DNA of 64,000 nucleotides from Phycisphaeraceae bacterium. Lineage in GTDB: Bacteria; Planctomycetota; Phycisphaerae; Phycisphaerales; UBA1924. The position numbers and the translations under genes are program-made. The notes beneath the pieces are model-generated. The model searched no databases, was not told the origin of the DNA, and worked only from the letters and a program-made list of their open reading frames with translations. Numbering within the stretch: position 1 is the first letter of the stretch; each line of letters begins with the position of its first letter. Location of the stretch: contig JACKHE010000005.1 of NCBI GenBank assembly GCA_020639135.1, forward strand, positions 1 through 64,000, given 5' to 3'. Positions 21,703 through 32,082 of the stretch are shown here, one piece after another.

Positions 21703-22314
21703 ATGACCCAGCCGATCGCCAGCATGACCTGCGCCGGATTCCTCGAGGCGCTCGCTTCGAAGGCCCCGACCCCGGGAGGCGGCGCCGTCGCGGGGCTCAT
21801 CGGCGCCACCGCCGCGGCCCTGGGCGAGATGGTCGCCGTCTATTCGTTGGGCCGGTCGGACGACGACGAAACCGAGTCGGCGCTGCGGGACATCACAGCG
21901 GAGCTGTCCCGGGCGCGGGGGCTCTTCCTGACGCTCGCCGATGAGGACGCAGCGGCGTACGCCGTCCTCAACGCCGCGTTCAAGCTCCCCAAGTCGGATC
22001 CCGGCAGGATGACCTCGATCCTCGCCGGCGCCAACGCCGCGATCCAGCCGCCCCGGGCGACACTCGCGGCCTGCGCCGACGTCGCCAGGCTGCTCGAACG
22101 CCTCCTGCCGATCTCGAACAGGAATCTCTCGTCCGATCTGCGGATCGCGGCGAGCCTCACGATCGCATCGGCGGACGCGGCGATCTGCAACATCGACGCC
22201 AACGCCAACCTGCTCGGCGAAACGGGCGCCGGAATCACCCGGGAGGCGTGCGCGCTCGCCAACGACATCAGCAAGCGGGCCGGTCTGGTCGAATCCGCCT
22301 GCATGCTGCTGTGA
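21703..22314 (+). CDS. Cyclodeaminase/cyclohydrolase family protein (FTCD C-terminal/FchA-like)
   Basis: 203 residues with the family's diagnostic N-terminal segment: FLEALASKAPTPGGGAVAGL, then a small-residue helix AATAAALGEMVAVYSLG. The remaining helices, with the AAYAVLNAAFKLP stretch and the C-terminal DANANLLGE, also fit. Members catalyse formimino-tetrahydrofolate cyclodeamination (with ammonia release) or methenyl-THF hydrolysis. No histidine-degradation or glycine-fermentation genes are adjacent, so the substrate is open. The next gene starts 13 bases downstream. Confidence 0.85.
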   Translation: MTQPIASMTCAGFLEALASKAPTPGGGAVAGLIGATAAALGEMVAVYSLGRSDDDETESALRDITAELSRARGLFLTLADEDAAAYAVLNAAFKLPKSDPGRMTSILAGANAAIQPPRATLAACADVARLLERLLPISNRNLSSDLRIAASLTIASADAAICNIDANANLLGETGAGITREACALANDISKRAGLVESACMLL

Positions 22315-22326
22315 AGTGGCGCGGCG

Positions 22327-22611
22327 TTGCCGGTCGATATCCACCCAGTGCCCGATCCGCAGGACATGGTGGACATCCCGGGGCTCGTCAACCCCGCCGC
22401 CGTAGGGGCCCAGTCGGTCCGTGCGGTCGATCCCGCGGTCGCAGGCCGACGCTGGCTCGGCGTCTGGTTCACCTGCTGCAATGTCTATGGCAGGATCCCG
22501 CGCAACGCGGAGGGGACGATGTACGTCGGCTTCTGCCCCCGCTGCGGCGCCAGGGTGCAGGCGCTCATCGGCGAGGGGGGGACCTCGCGGCGTTTCTTCC
22601 GCACGGAGTGA
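22327..22611 (+). CDS. Small zinc-ribbon-like hypothetical protein
   Basis: 94 residues from a TTG; an in-frame ATG at the MVDIPG segment is an alternative start. The C-terminal half has two Cys clusters (TCCNVYGRI and GFCPRCGARV) in the spacing of a single zinc ribbon or knuckle. The N-terminal half is Pro/Val-rich and unstructured. It begins 13 bases after the cyclodeaminase stop, so the two are probably co-transcribed. A nucleic-acid or protein-binding role is a guess only. Confidence 0.65.
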   Translation: MPVDIHPVPDPQDMVDIPGLVNPAAVGAQSVRAVDPAVAGRRWLGVWFTCCNVYGRIPRNAEGTMYVGFCPRCGARVQALIGEGGTSRRFFRTE

Positions 22612-22656
22612 CCCGCGTTCGGACGGTCACGCCCGGGCGCGATAGACTCATCGCGC

Positions 22657-23196
22657 ATGTCGATCCTCAATACCTCCTCGTATCAGTTCGCCAGGCCCAC
22701 CGGGCACTGCGTCTTCACCGGCATGGCGATCCCGCCGCTCGCCGGGTACATCGCCTGCCTCGTCGAGGGCGAGGAGGACGAGTCTCTTGAGCGCCGGGAC
22801 GTGTCGCTGGAGATGTGGGAGCGCGGCGAGCGGCCCGAGCGGCTCTTCGCGTTCTGGCGCGCGACGATGCCCTCGCCCGAGCAGAAGCACGACCCCTTCC
22901 TGGGCGATGACGAGCTGCTGGCGATCTTCGAGCAGTTATGCGAAAACCCCGAGGAATCCTCGGAGCAGCAGTCCGTCTTCCGATTCCTGCTGGCGCTGCT
23001 GCTGCTGCGCAAGCGGCTGCTCCGGCAGGACGGCTCGCGAGCCGGCGCCGGGGGCCGACGCGTGATGCTGCTCCGCCGCAAGGGCGAGAACAAGGACGAG
23101 ACTCCGGCGATCGCGGTCCCCGACCCGGGGCTGGACGAAACCCACGCCGCCGACGCCGCCATCGCGCTGGGCCGGGCGCTGCGGGGCGACGAATGA
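22657..23196 (+). CDS. Conserved hypothetical protein, soluble
   Basis: 179 residues with no signal peptide. The N-terminus (FARPTGHCVFTGMAIPPL) suggests a small beta hairpin with one Cys; the middle has acidic residues and Trp/Phe positions (SLEMWERGERPERLFAFWRA). A helix rich in Leu/Arg (FRFLLALLLLRKRLLR) lies near 107-122 and could pass for a membrane segment, but is more likely an amphipathic helix. The C-terminal 45 residues look disordered. Its stop overlaps the lipoprotein start (ATGA), so the two are coupled. Not recognised functionally. Confidence 0.75.
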   Translation: MSILNTSSYQFARPTGHCVFTGMAIPPLAGYIACLVEGEEDESLERRDVSLEMWERGERPERLFAFWRATMPSPEQKHDPFLGDDELLAIFEQLCENPEESSEQQSVFRFLLALLLLRKRLLRQDGSRAGAGGRRVMLLRRKGENKDETPAIAVPDPGLDETHAADAAIALGRALRGDE

Positions 23197-24089
23197 GCCT
23201 GAAAACCCTGCGCATCGGTCTCACGGCGCTGTGCCTGCCGCTGGCGCTGGGGGGGTGCGCATCGGGGCGCCAATCCGACGCGCCGGTCGTGCGGGATGAG
23301 CCGCCTCTGGCGTACGCCCAGGTCGCGACGCGGTTCAACGAACGCACCGATCGGCTCACCCGGATCTGGGCCAACGCGGTCACGAGGCTGTCCTATCTCG
23401 ACGAGGACGGTGATCGGCACACGGAGCAGGGCGAGGGGCACTTCCAGCTGATCGCGCCGGACCGCTTTGCGCTCTCCGTCGGGAAGATCAGCGAGGTCCT
23501 GTTCTGGATCGGCTGCGACGACGAGCGCTACTGGTTCTTCCAGCTGTACGAAGGCGAGCGCGTCACTGTCGGACGCAACGAGAACCTCGGCCGCCCCTGC
23601 TCGCGCAGCCTGGGGCTCCCGGCCAGCCCGCTCGACATCGTTGACCTGCTCGGCGTGACGCCGCTGCCGGTCGGGGCGCCCGGCGCGACCTCGTGGTCGG
23701 ACAACGGCCGGTGGCTCGTCGTTGATGCGCCGGGGCATCTCGCGTGGCGGCGCCTGTTCCTCGATCCCGGGACGCTCCTGCCACGCCGCGTGGAGCTCTA
23801 CGACCCGGCGGACACGACGTCGCCCCTGGTCATCGCCTCCATCGAGGCAAACGACCGCGTCGAGCTCGACGGCGTGGGTGGTTTCATGCCGATGGCGCCG
23901 TCCCGGCTGCAGATCGACCACCCCGCCAGCGGCACGAGCATCCGCCTCTTCCTGCACAACCTCAACGATGGCAAGACGAACGGTCGCCTCCCCGACGCCG
24001 TTTTCACGCTGGAATCCCTGATCGAAGCGTTCGGCCCCAGGGAGTTCATCGTGCTCGACGAGGATTGTCCCAACCCCGCGCTCCCCTGA
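23193..24089 (+). CDS. Lipoprotein of unknown function (LolA/DUF4292-like appearance)
   Basis: 298 residues, ATG overlapping the previous stop by four bases. A short signal ends in a lipobox (LALGGC, Cys near residue 22), so the protein should be lipid-anchored. The mature part looks like a half-barrel of long beta strands (GEGHFQLIAPDRFALSVGK, then FWIGCDDERYWFF), reminiscent of LolA-type lipoprotein carriers. The family call is tentative. It is followed directly by the RDD gene, whose earliest possible start overlaps this stop (TGATG). Confidence 0.7.
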   Translation: MSLKTLRIGLTALCLPLALGGCASGRQSDAPVVRDEPPLAYAQVATRFNERTDRLTRIWANAVTRLSYLDEDGDRHTEQGEGHFQLIAPDRFALSVGKISEVLFWIGCDDERYWFFQLYEGERVTVGRNENLGRPCSRSLGLPASPLDIVDLLGVTPLPVGAPGATSWSDNGRWLVVDAPGHLAWRRLFLDPGTLLPRRVELYDPADTTSPLVIASIEANDRVELDGVGGFMPMAPSRLQIDHPASGTSIRLFLHNLNDGKTNGRLPDAVFTLESLIEAFGPREFIVLDEDCPNPALP

Positions 24090-24127
24090 TGGACCACGCG
24101 GGGAATACTGCGGGTACGATCGCGGCG

Positions 24128-25801
24128 ATGCGCCGACCGCTCCCGAACCCGAGACCGAACCGGATGCGATGGCTCGCGCCGCTGCTGACGGTGATCTCCG
24201 GCGCCTCCGCGATCGGCGCCGACGGCCCCTCGCTCCCGCCGCCGATCGGCGCGGGCTCCGAAGCGGGCGGCTGGGTCGAGCTCGACTACCCCGACACCAT
24301 CACCCGGGCCCCGTCCAAAGTCAGGCCCCCGACCCACCAGCTCTACTTCCTCCCGGTGGACACCGAGCCCGGCGCGGTGTACGGCGCCATGGAGATCCCG
24401 GAGCGCCCCGCCGCCGTCGCCGCGACCGGGTCGCGCGTCGTGCTGCTCTTCGCGCCCGACGGCTCGGGATCGAAGGACCCCTCCACCGGCTGGATGGTGC
24501 GCGCGCTCAACGCGATCGACATGCCCGAGCCGCTGCCGCCCAACTTCGACCCGCAGGGTCGGCTCGAGGTGCTCCCCGCGCTCCAGACCGACGGGAAAGT
24601 CATCGGCCTCTGCGGCGTCCCCGGCGGGGGGGCCGCGGCGCTGATCAGGCCCGTCACCGACGCCAACGGCGATCCGATCGGGCCCGGCATCGAGCTGCGT
24701 GCGCTGCTGGGCGGACAGTGGCGCCGGGTCGAGATCCCCCAAGGCGTCGCCTCGACTTCGCTGTGCCTGTTGCTCCCCGCCAAGGGCGGCGTCTCGCTGC
24801 TCACGCCGGGCGGCGCCGGCTCCGGCAGGGCGACACGGTGGAGCGCGGAGCTCGCGCTGGCGACGGAGCCATCGGCGCCAACGGTCGCGCCGCGGTGGAC
24901 CTCATCGCCGGTCACGATCGGCTCGTTGGAGAACCCCGTGATCACCGTCGCCGGGGACCACGTCCTGTCCGCCCAGCGGGATCCCAACGGCATCGTCACC
25001 GTCCGGCTACACCTGCCCGACTCCGCGACCGAGCTCGCCAAGCTCCCGGGCATCCCGGAGGATTTCGCGCTGCTCCGCGTCGGCGACACCGCGGCGCTCG
25101 TGTACCTCAGCAGCGGCGACACCCCGCGGATCATGACGGCGGTGGTCCACAGCTCCACCGGCGAGGTCCTGCACTCCGGGCCGCGCGTCCTGATCGCGCC
25201 GCTCTCGACGGACGACCTGCGCTTCCTCGGGTTCGTGCTGGCGCTGGTGCTGATGACCGCGCTGGTCTTCGTGCTGCGTCCCGCCGCGGCGTCGAGGGGG
25301 GAGATCCTGCTCCCGCAGGGGACGGCGCTGGCGAACCCCGAGCGGCGGCTCGCCGCGGGGGTGATCGACTTCGCGATCCCGCTGCTGATCGTGGTCGAGG
25401 TGTGGGGGGTCGGGCTGGTGGACGTGCTCCTGTCGCCGATCCGCGGGAACCCGGCGCACTTCTGGCCCTTCGCCGTCGCCTCGACCGGGTTCTTTGTGCA
25501 CACCGTCGCCGGCGAGTGGCTCTTCGGGGGGCGGTCGATCGGCAAGGCTATCCTGCGGATCCGCGTGGTGTCGATCGACGCCAGGCGCCTGACGCTCTGG
25601 CAGTGCGTCAGCCGCAACATGATCAAGCTGGTGTGCCCGCCGCTACTGATCCTCATCTTCGCCGATCCGAGGCGACGGCACCCGGGCGACACGCTCGCCG
25701 GCGCGGTGGTGATCGCCAGAGCAAGGGGCCCCGTCCCCCCGTCGGACGACAACGACGACGGCCCGGGCCGGACCAACGAAGCGCCGGTCGCCGACGGTTG
25801 A
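24128..25801 (+). CDS. RDD-family membrane protein with large extracytoplasmic N-terminal domain
   Basis: 557 residues from ATG 24128 (ATG 24089 is an alternative, overlapping the previous stop). A signal sequence is followed by about 330 residues of beta-rich exported domain, then a transmembrane helix (LGFVLALVLMTALVFVL). The C-terminal RDD domain has ERRLAAGVIDFAIPLLIV with its Arg-Asp pair, GGRSIGKAILRIRVVS and RRRHPGDTLAGAVVI. RDD proteins are membrane proteins of mostly unknown function; some are linked to ion transport. The fused exported domain is not usual for the family. Confidence 0.8.
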   Translation: MRRPLPNPRPNRMRWLAPLLTVISGASAIGADGPSLPPPIGAGSEAGGWVELDYPDTITRAPSKVRPPTHQLYFLPVDTEPGAVYGAMEIPERPAAVAATGSRVVLLFAPDGSGSKDPSTGWMVRALNAIDMPEPLPPNFDPQGRLEVLPALQTDGKVIGLCGVPGGGAAALIRPVTDANGDPIGPGIELRALLGGQWRRVEIPQGVASTSLCLLLPAKGGVSLLTPGGAGSGRATRWSAELALATEPSAPTVAPRWTSSPVTIGSLENPVITVAGDHVLSAQRDPNGIVTVRLHLPDSATELAKLPGIPEDFALLRVGDTAALVYLSSGDTPRIMTAVVHSSTGEVLHSGPRVLIAPLSTDDLRFLGFVLALVLMTALVFVLRPAAASRGEILLPQGTALANPERRLAAGVIDFAIPLLIVVEVWGVGLVDVLLSPIRGNPAHFWPFAVASTGFFVHTVAGEWLFGGRSIGKAILRIRVVSIDARRLTLWQCVSRNMIKLVCPPLLILIFADPRRRHPGDTLAGAVVIARARGPVPPSDDNDDGPGRTNEAPVADG

Positions 25802-25968
25802 CCCCGGCGTTCATCCCGGCGTGGGGACTGCGCAGAACTCGCGCGATCCTTGCAGCGATCCGGGCCCGATGCCCGATAACGCCTGCGTGACGGCGTCGTC
25901 GCCGCGGAGCAACCCCGCGGCGCGGGCGCCCATCGTCCGCCCCCACCCGATCGCGCCGGTCGCCGCTG

Positions 25969-28422
25969 ATGACCCAGGAACCCGAAACCGCCAACCCGAC
26001 GCCCGAATCCGGGCCGCCCTCGGGGGGGCTCCTCGCGACGGTCAAGGCCAACTGGCCGGGCCCGGCGCTGGTGCTGAGCACGGCGCTGCTCGTCGGGGCG
26101 ATGCTGCTGGCGCGCCAGACCGCAAAGGGGCACGACTTCGCCGGCGCCCTGGAGAACGTCCAGCGACTGATCGAGAACGGCCACCCCAACGAGGCGCTCG
26201 ACGCGCTCAACGACAAGATCCTGCCCTATCTCGACGACCCGCAGGCGACGCTCACGGACAAAGGGGAGTTCTACGCGCTCCGGGGCGATGCGCTCTTCGA
26301 GATCCAGCAGCTCATCGGCGCTCCCGCGGTCAGCGCCGTCAACAGCATGACGATCCTCTCCGATTACGAGGAGGCCGAGCGCGCTATGCACGACCTGACC
26401 GCGGCGCAGCACGCGCGGGTCGTCGGCGCCCTGCTCTCGCTCGGCCGCTTCGACGAGGCCGTGAACCGGATCAACGCGATCCCCGACGACGGCAGCGGGC
26501 GCCGGGAGCGGCTGCTCCGGCAGGCGCTCCAGCAGCAGCTCGACAGCAACACGGGCAACAAGGACAACGCGCTGCAGCTGCTCTCCGAACTGGCCGAGGG
26601 CAGGGGCGCCAGCGAGCGCGACCGGCTGTGGGCGATCGCGCGGCAGACGGAGCTCCGGCTCGAGTCGGGGCACGCCGAGGAGGCGCTGTCGAGCCTGCTC
26701 CGCGTGGTCAGCCGGCTCGGCCAGGAGGCGTCACCGGAGAAGGCGGAGCTCTACACGCTGCTCGCGTGGTCGTACTACGACCTGGGCCGGATGGACCAGG
26801 CGCTCAAGCACCTGGACATCGCCGAGTCGATGTCGTCTCCGACGGACAACCTCGTCGCGGAGATCCGCGCGCTGCGGGGGCGGATCAACCAGATCGACGG
26901 CGACCCCGACACCGCGCACGACTACTACGCGGAGACCGTTGACGCCTTCCCGGAGCTTCCCGCCACCGTCGCCTGCAAGCTGGGCCTGGCGGAGCTCGAC
27001 GCCGGCGACGGGCGCGACGATGAGGCCCTGGCCGAGTACGACGCCGTGATCCGCAGGATGCCGCTGAACGAGCGGCGCTGGCGGATCACCACCGAATCGG
27101 TGGCGCAGAGCCTGGCGACCTGGCGGCAGGCGCGCTACGTCGAGGGTGATTTCGCCGCGTCGATCGAGTACGCCAAGCTCGGGGAGCTGCTCTACGGCCC
27201 GGAGCGTCTGACCGCGGACATCCCGCTGGCGCTGGCGCAGGGGCACGACGCGCTGGGCCGGGAGATCCTCGAGGAGGCGGGCGTGAAGCCCGACAGCCTG
27301 ATCGACCTCGCCGACGTCGAGCCGGTGACCCGCGCCGAGGCCCGGCAGCAGTTCATGGAAGCGGCCGAGCAGTTCATCCGCCACGCGCGCATGGTCATCC
27401 TGGCGGACCCGGAGGCGTTCGCCGACTCGCTGTGGAACGCGGGTGTCGCGTACGACCTCGCCGGCGAGTCGAACAAGGCGATCGAGGTCTTCAGCGAGTA
27501 CGCCAACGGCGACCCCGACGAGCCGCGCCACCCCGCGGCGGTGTTCCGTCTGGCCGAGGCGCACCAGGCGCGGGGCGACTACGAGCTCGCCAGGAACTTC
27601 TACGACGAGCTGATCGAGCGCAACCCCAACTCGCCCGAGGGGCAGCGCAGCTTCATCCGCCAGGCGCAGACGCTGCTGCGTCTGGGCGACGAGGCCTCCG
27701 TCGAACGCGCCGAGTCCCTCCTGAAGACCGTCGTCGGGTCGGGGATGTTCTCGCCGGAGGCGGACGAGCACCGCCAGGGGCTCTTCGAGCTGGGGTCCAT
27801 GTACTACAAGCAGGGCCGCTACCGGGAGGCGATCGAGCGCCTCCAGGAGGCGATCGACCGCTACCCGGACGACGAGCAGGCGCCGATGATCCGCTACAAG
27901 CTGGCCGACTCGCTCCGCCTCAGCGCGGGGGAGATCGAGCAGACCCTGACCAGCGCGATGCCCGACCAGGAGCGCGAGGAGCTGGAGCGGCTGCGCACCG
28001 AGCGGCTCGCGCAGGCGCAGGACCTCTTCCTGCAGGTCCGTGACAACATCGAGGCGCTCGACCCGCTCTCGCTGGACGAGCTCGACCGGCGGCTGCTGCG
28101 CAACGCGATGTACTTCCGCGCCGACTGCGCATTCGACCTGGGGCGCTACGACGACGCGATCCGCTGGTACGACGCCGCGGCGCAGAAATACGCCGACGAC
28201 CCCTCCTCGCTGGTGGCGATGATGCAGATCGTCAACGCGTATTCGGCGCAGGGGAAGTGGCGCGAGGCGCAGACGGCGCAGGAGCGCGTCCGCCAGCGGC
28301 TGAGCGAGATCCCCGACGCGATGTTCGACGACCCCAACCTGCCCATCGACCAGCGCCACTGGGAGCGGTGGATCGCCAACTCCCCGCGCGTCGATGTCCC
28401 GACCGAGGGAGACGGCAACTGA
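25969..28422 (+). CDS. Large TPR-repeat membrane-anchored protein
   Basis: 817 residues. A cytoplasmic N-terminus of about 30 residues is followed by one transmembrane helix (ALVLSTALLVGAMLLA), then many TPR units across the rest of the protein. Clear examples are AETLYTL-like helices around 255-300, FRLAEAHQARGDYELARNFY near 525-545, and FELGSMYYKQGRYREAIERL near 605-625. The layout resembles YfgM/BamD-type scaffolds but is far longer. It ends 25 bases before the flgN-like gene and may be part of the same transcript, so a link to flagellar or envelope assembly is possible but unproven. Confidence 0.8.
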   Translation: MTQEPETANPTPESGPPSGGLLATVKANWPGPALVLSTALLVGAMLLARQTAKGHDFAGALENVQRLIENGHPNEALDALNDKILPYLDDPQATLTDKGEFYALRGDALFEIQQLIGAPAVSAVNSMTILSDYEEAERAMHDLTAAQHARVVGALLSLGRFDEAVNRINAIPDDGSGRRERLLRQALQQQLDSNTGNKDNALQLLSELAEGRGASERDRLWAIARQTELRLESGHAEEALSSLLRVVSRLGQEASPEKAELYTLLAWSYYDLGRMDQALKHLDIAESMSSPTDNLVAEIRALRGRINQIDGDPDTAHDYYAETVDAFPELPATVACKLGLAELDAGDGRDDEALAEYDAVIRRMPLNERRWRITTESVAQSLATWRQARYVEGDFAASIEYAKLGELLYGPERLTADIPLALAQGHDALGREILEEAGVKPDSLIDLADVEPVTRAEARQQFMEAAEQFIRHARMVILADPEAFADSLWNAGVAYDLAGESNKAIEVFSEYANGDPDEPRHPAAVFRLAEAHQARGDYELARNFYDELIERNPNSPEGQRSFIRQAQTLLRLGDEASVERAESLLKTVVGSGMFSPEADEHRQGLFELGSMYYKQGRYREAIERLQEAIDRYPDDEQAPMIRYKLADSLRLSAGEIEQTLTSAMPDQEREELERLRTERLAQAQDLFLQVRDNIEALDPLSLDELDRRLLRNAMYFRADCAFDLGRYDDAIRWYDAAAQKYADDPSSLVAMMQIVNAYSAQGKWREAQTAQERVRQRLSEIPDAMFDDPNLPIDQRHWERWIANSPRVDVPTEGDGN

Positions 28423-28447
28423 CCCGCGCCCGCAACGAGAGCCCACG

Positions 28448-28942
28448 ATGATCGACACCGCACTCGACACACCCCGGCCCACCGACAACGCCGCCGTCTG
28501 GCTGCCGACCCTCGACGGGATCCTGCGCGAGCAGGACGCCTCGACGTCCGAGCTCGAGGCGCTCAGCGTCGCGCAGCGGGGGCACGTCGAGCGATCCGAG
28601 ACCGACGACCTGCTCCGTGTGCTCGGGCGCCGGCAGACGCTGCTCGAGGCCGCGCTCGCCTCGGCCAAGCGCCTCGAGCCGTTCCTGGCGCGCTGGGACG
28701 AGTTCATGGACGCGCTCCCGCAGCCCGAGCGTGGCGCGCTCGTCGAGCGCGTTCGCGCGATCCAGCAGCGCGTCGATCGCATCGCCACCGCCGATGAGGA
28801 TGACCGCCGGCGGCTCACGGCGCAGCGCAACGATCTCACCGCGGAGCTCGCCGGCGTCGGACGCTCCCGCGGCGCGCTGGCGGCGTACGCGAGCCCCGGC
28901 TCCAGGTCCCCCAACCCCAGGTTCCAGGACCGCAAAGGCTGA
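28448..28942 (+). CDS. flgN: FlgN-like flagellar export chaperone
   Basis: 164 residues, mostly helical with heptad-like spacing, ending in a Gly/Ser/Pro tail (YASPGSRSPNPRFQ) that resembles FlgN C-termini. FlgN binds the hook-filament junction proteins FlgK and FlgL and delivers them to the export gate. The call rests on size, helicity, tail and position just before the flagellar regulators; it is a plausible assignment, not a firm one. flgK and flgL themselves are not in this window. Confidence 0.5.
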   Translation: MIDTALDTPRPTDNAAVWLPTLDGILREQDASTSELEALSVAQRGHVERSETDDLLRVLGRRQTLLEAALASAKRLEPFLARWDEFMDALPQPERGALVERVRAIQQRVDRIATADEDDRRRLTAQRNDLTAELAGVGRSRGALAAYASPGSRSPNPRFQDRKG

Positions 28943-28948
28943 CCCGAC

Positions 28949-29895
28949 GTGACCACGCTGACGGCGCATCCCGACTCCGCCCCCGCGCAGACGCTCGCGG
29001 AGGTCGCCTCGCGCTCGGGGCTCACCCAGGACGACCTGGGCGAGCTGCTCAGCGCCTTCACCGAGGTCACCGACCGGCTCCAGCGCACGCACGAGACCCT
29101 CCGCGCCGAGGTGGTGCGCCTGCAGGACGAGCTCTCGACCGCCAACGCGCAGCTCCGGCGCGCACAGGAGCTGGCGGCGCTGGGCGAGATGGCCGCGGGC
29201 ATCGCGCACGAGATCCGCAACCCGCTGGGCTCGATCCGCCTCTACGCGAACATCCTGGAGGAGGACCTGGGCGACCGCCCCGATGAGCGTGCGATCGCCG
29301 GCAAGATCGCCGGCGCCGTGCGCGGGCTGGACCGGATCGTTTGCGACGTGCTGGACTTCGCGCGTGAGCTGCGCGTCCGGGCGACGCCGACGGACGCCGG
29401 GGCGCTCTTCCAGCGCGCGATCGACGCCTGCCGGGAGCGGATCGACAGCGCCGGCGCGTCGGTCGCGGTCGCGGAGCGCGCCGGGCGCGTCGGGCTCGAG
29501 TGCGACCCCGACCTGCTGCACCAGGCGATGACGAACCTCATCCGCAACGCGGCCGACGCCGTCGCCGAGAACGAGGGCGACCGCCCCAGACACATCGCGC
29601 TCGGCGCCGACACCCGGGGCGGCGCGGTCCGCCTGATCGTCGAGGACACGGGCCCCGGGATGCCCGAGGACGGCAGGCAGCGGATGTTCAACCCGTTCTT
29701 CACGACGCGCCACGCCGGCACGGGGCTGGGGCTGGCGATTGTCCACCGCATCGTCGATGCCCACGGCGGGCGCATCGGCGTGACCGACTCACCGACCGGC
29801 GGCGCCCGGATCACCCTGGCGCTCCCGATCCGATATCAGGCTTGCTCCGGGGGAGCAGCGCAACAGCCAAACACCCGCTCGCATGGAGGCGAACG

Positions 29896-29899
<4 letters not shown>
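28949..29899 (+). CDS. Sensor histidine kinase, FlrB/FleS/NtrB-like
   Basis: 316 residues from a GTG six bases after the flgN-like stop. No transmembrane segment is present, so it is a soluble kinase. A coiled-coil region (about 35-70) precedes the H box AGIAHEIRNPLGSI with phosphorylated H87, then N box LIRNAADAV, G1 DTGPGMPE, F box NPFF and G2 GTGLGLAIV. No PAS domain is obvious. Together with the downstream sigma54 activator it matches the flagellar FlrB/FlrC pair. Its stop overlaps the activator start (ATGA). Confidence 0.9.
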
Positions 29900-31458
<1,559 letters not shown>

Positions 31459-31476
31459 GTTCGGGAAGGATTACTG

Positions 31477-32055
31477 ATGCCCTCAGAAAAGCAGTGGGTT
31501 GCTTCCTTAGTCGATCGACTCCGCGATTCCCTCAACGATGATGCGTCAAAGGCTGTCTTGGTCGGTGTTGAAGATGCACGCCGTCTGACCTACGCGTACG
31601 AGGTGTACCGATATTCCGGAACCGAGCCAATCGATATGTCCCAGGCTGGCTATCAGACAGACTTGCTTGTTTACGACATGATCGATGACGAGCAGTGGAT
31701 CCCTCGTATTGTGATTGAGATGAAACTGGGTTCAGTCACAACTCACGATGCGCTGACATACAGTTCGAAAGCCTCGACACACAAGAACGTGCATCCGTAT
31801 CTGCGTTACGGGATTGTTGTCGGTAATTGGGGCGATTATCCGCTCCCGCCTCGTTTATTCCGTCATGGTGCGTATTTCGATTTCATGATGACTTGGGCCG
31901 GAACGGATCAGAGCCTCCCAGAATGGTCCCAGTTCATCAAAGTGCTCAAAGAAGAGATTGAGGCATCAAGGAACATCCAGGACTTGCTGAGCAATGCCAA
32001 GAAACACTCGAAGAAAAAATATCACCTCGTCCACCGAAAACTGGCATTTCTCTAG
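31477..32055 (+). CDS. Orphan PD-(D/E)XK nuclease-like protein, probably acquired
   Basis: 192 residues from an ATG after GGAAGGA. A beta-alpha-beta core has D62 in YQTDLLVYD and E81-x-K83 in VIEMK, the spacing of a PD-(D/E)XK nuclease site, followed by THKNVHPYLRYGIVV. The C-terminus is Lys-rich. No methyltransferase is near, so it is not an obvious restriction pair. The gene is visibly poorer in G and C than its neighbours (28 of 60 bases at 31681-31740) and interrupts a flagellar gene string, so transfer is likely. Its TAG stop overlaps the sigma54 promoter of flgB. The nuclease call is by motif only. Confidence 0.7.
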   Translation: MPSEKQWVASLVDRLRDSLNDDASKAVLVGVEDARRLTYAYEVYRYSGTEPIDMSQAGYQTDLLVYDMIDDEQWIPRIVIEMKLGSVTTHDALTYSSKASTHKNVHPYLRYGIVVGNWGDYPLPPRLFRHGAYFDFMMTWAGTDQSLPEWSQFIKVLKEEIEASRNIQDLLSNAKKHSKKKYHLVHRKLAFL

Positions 32056-32068
32056 GCACACCATTTGC
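32054..32068 (+). promoter_or_regulatory. Sigma54 promoter before flgB
   Basis: AGGCACACCATTTGC has GG at -24 and GC at -12 with the required 10-base spacing, plus GGCAC and TTTGC cores. It is almost identical to the element at 56367. The predicted start is around 32080, only about three bases before the flgB ATG, so the transcript would be nearly leaderless. Confidence 0.75.
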
Positions 32069-32082
32069 GGAAGCGACCCGCG

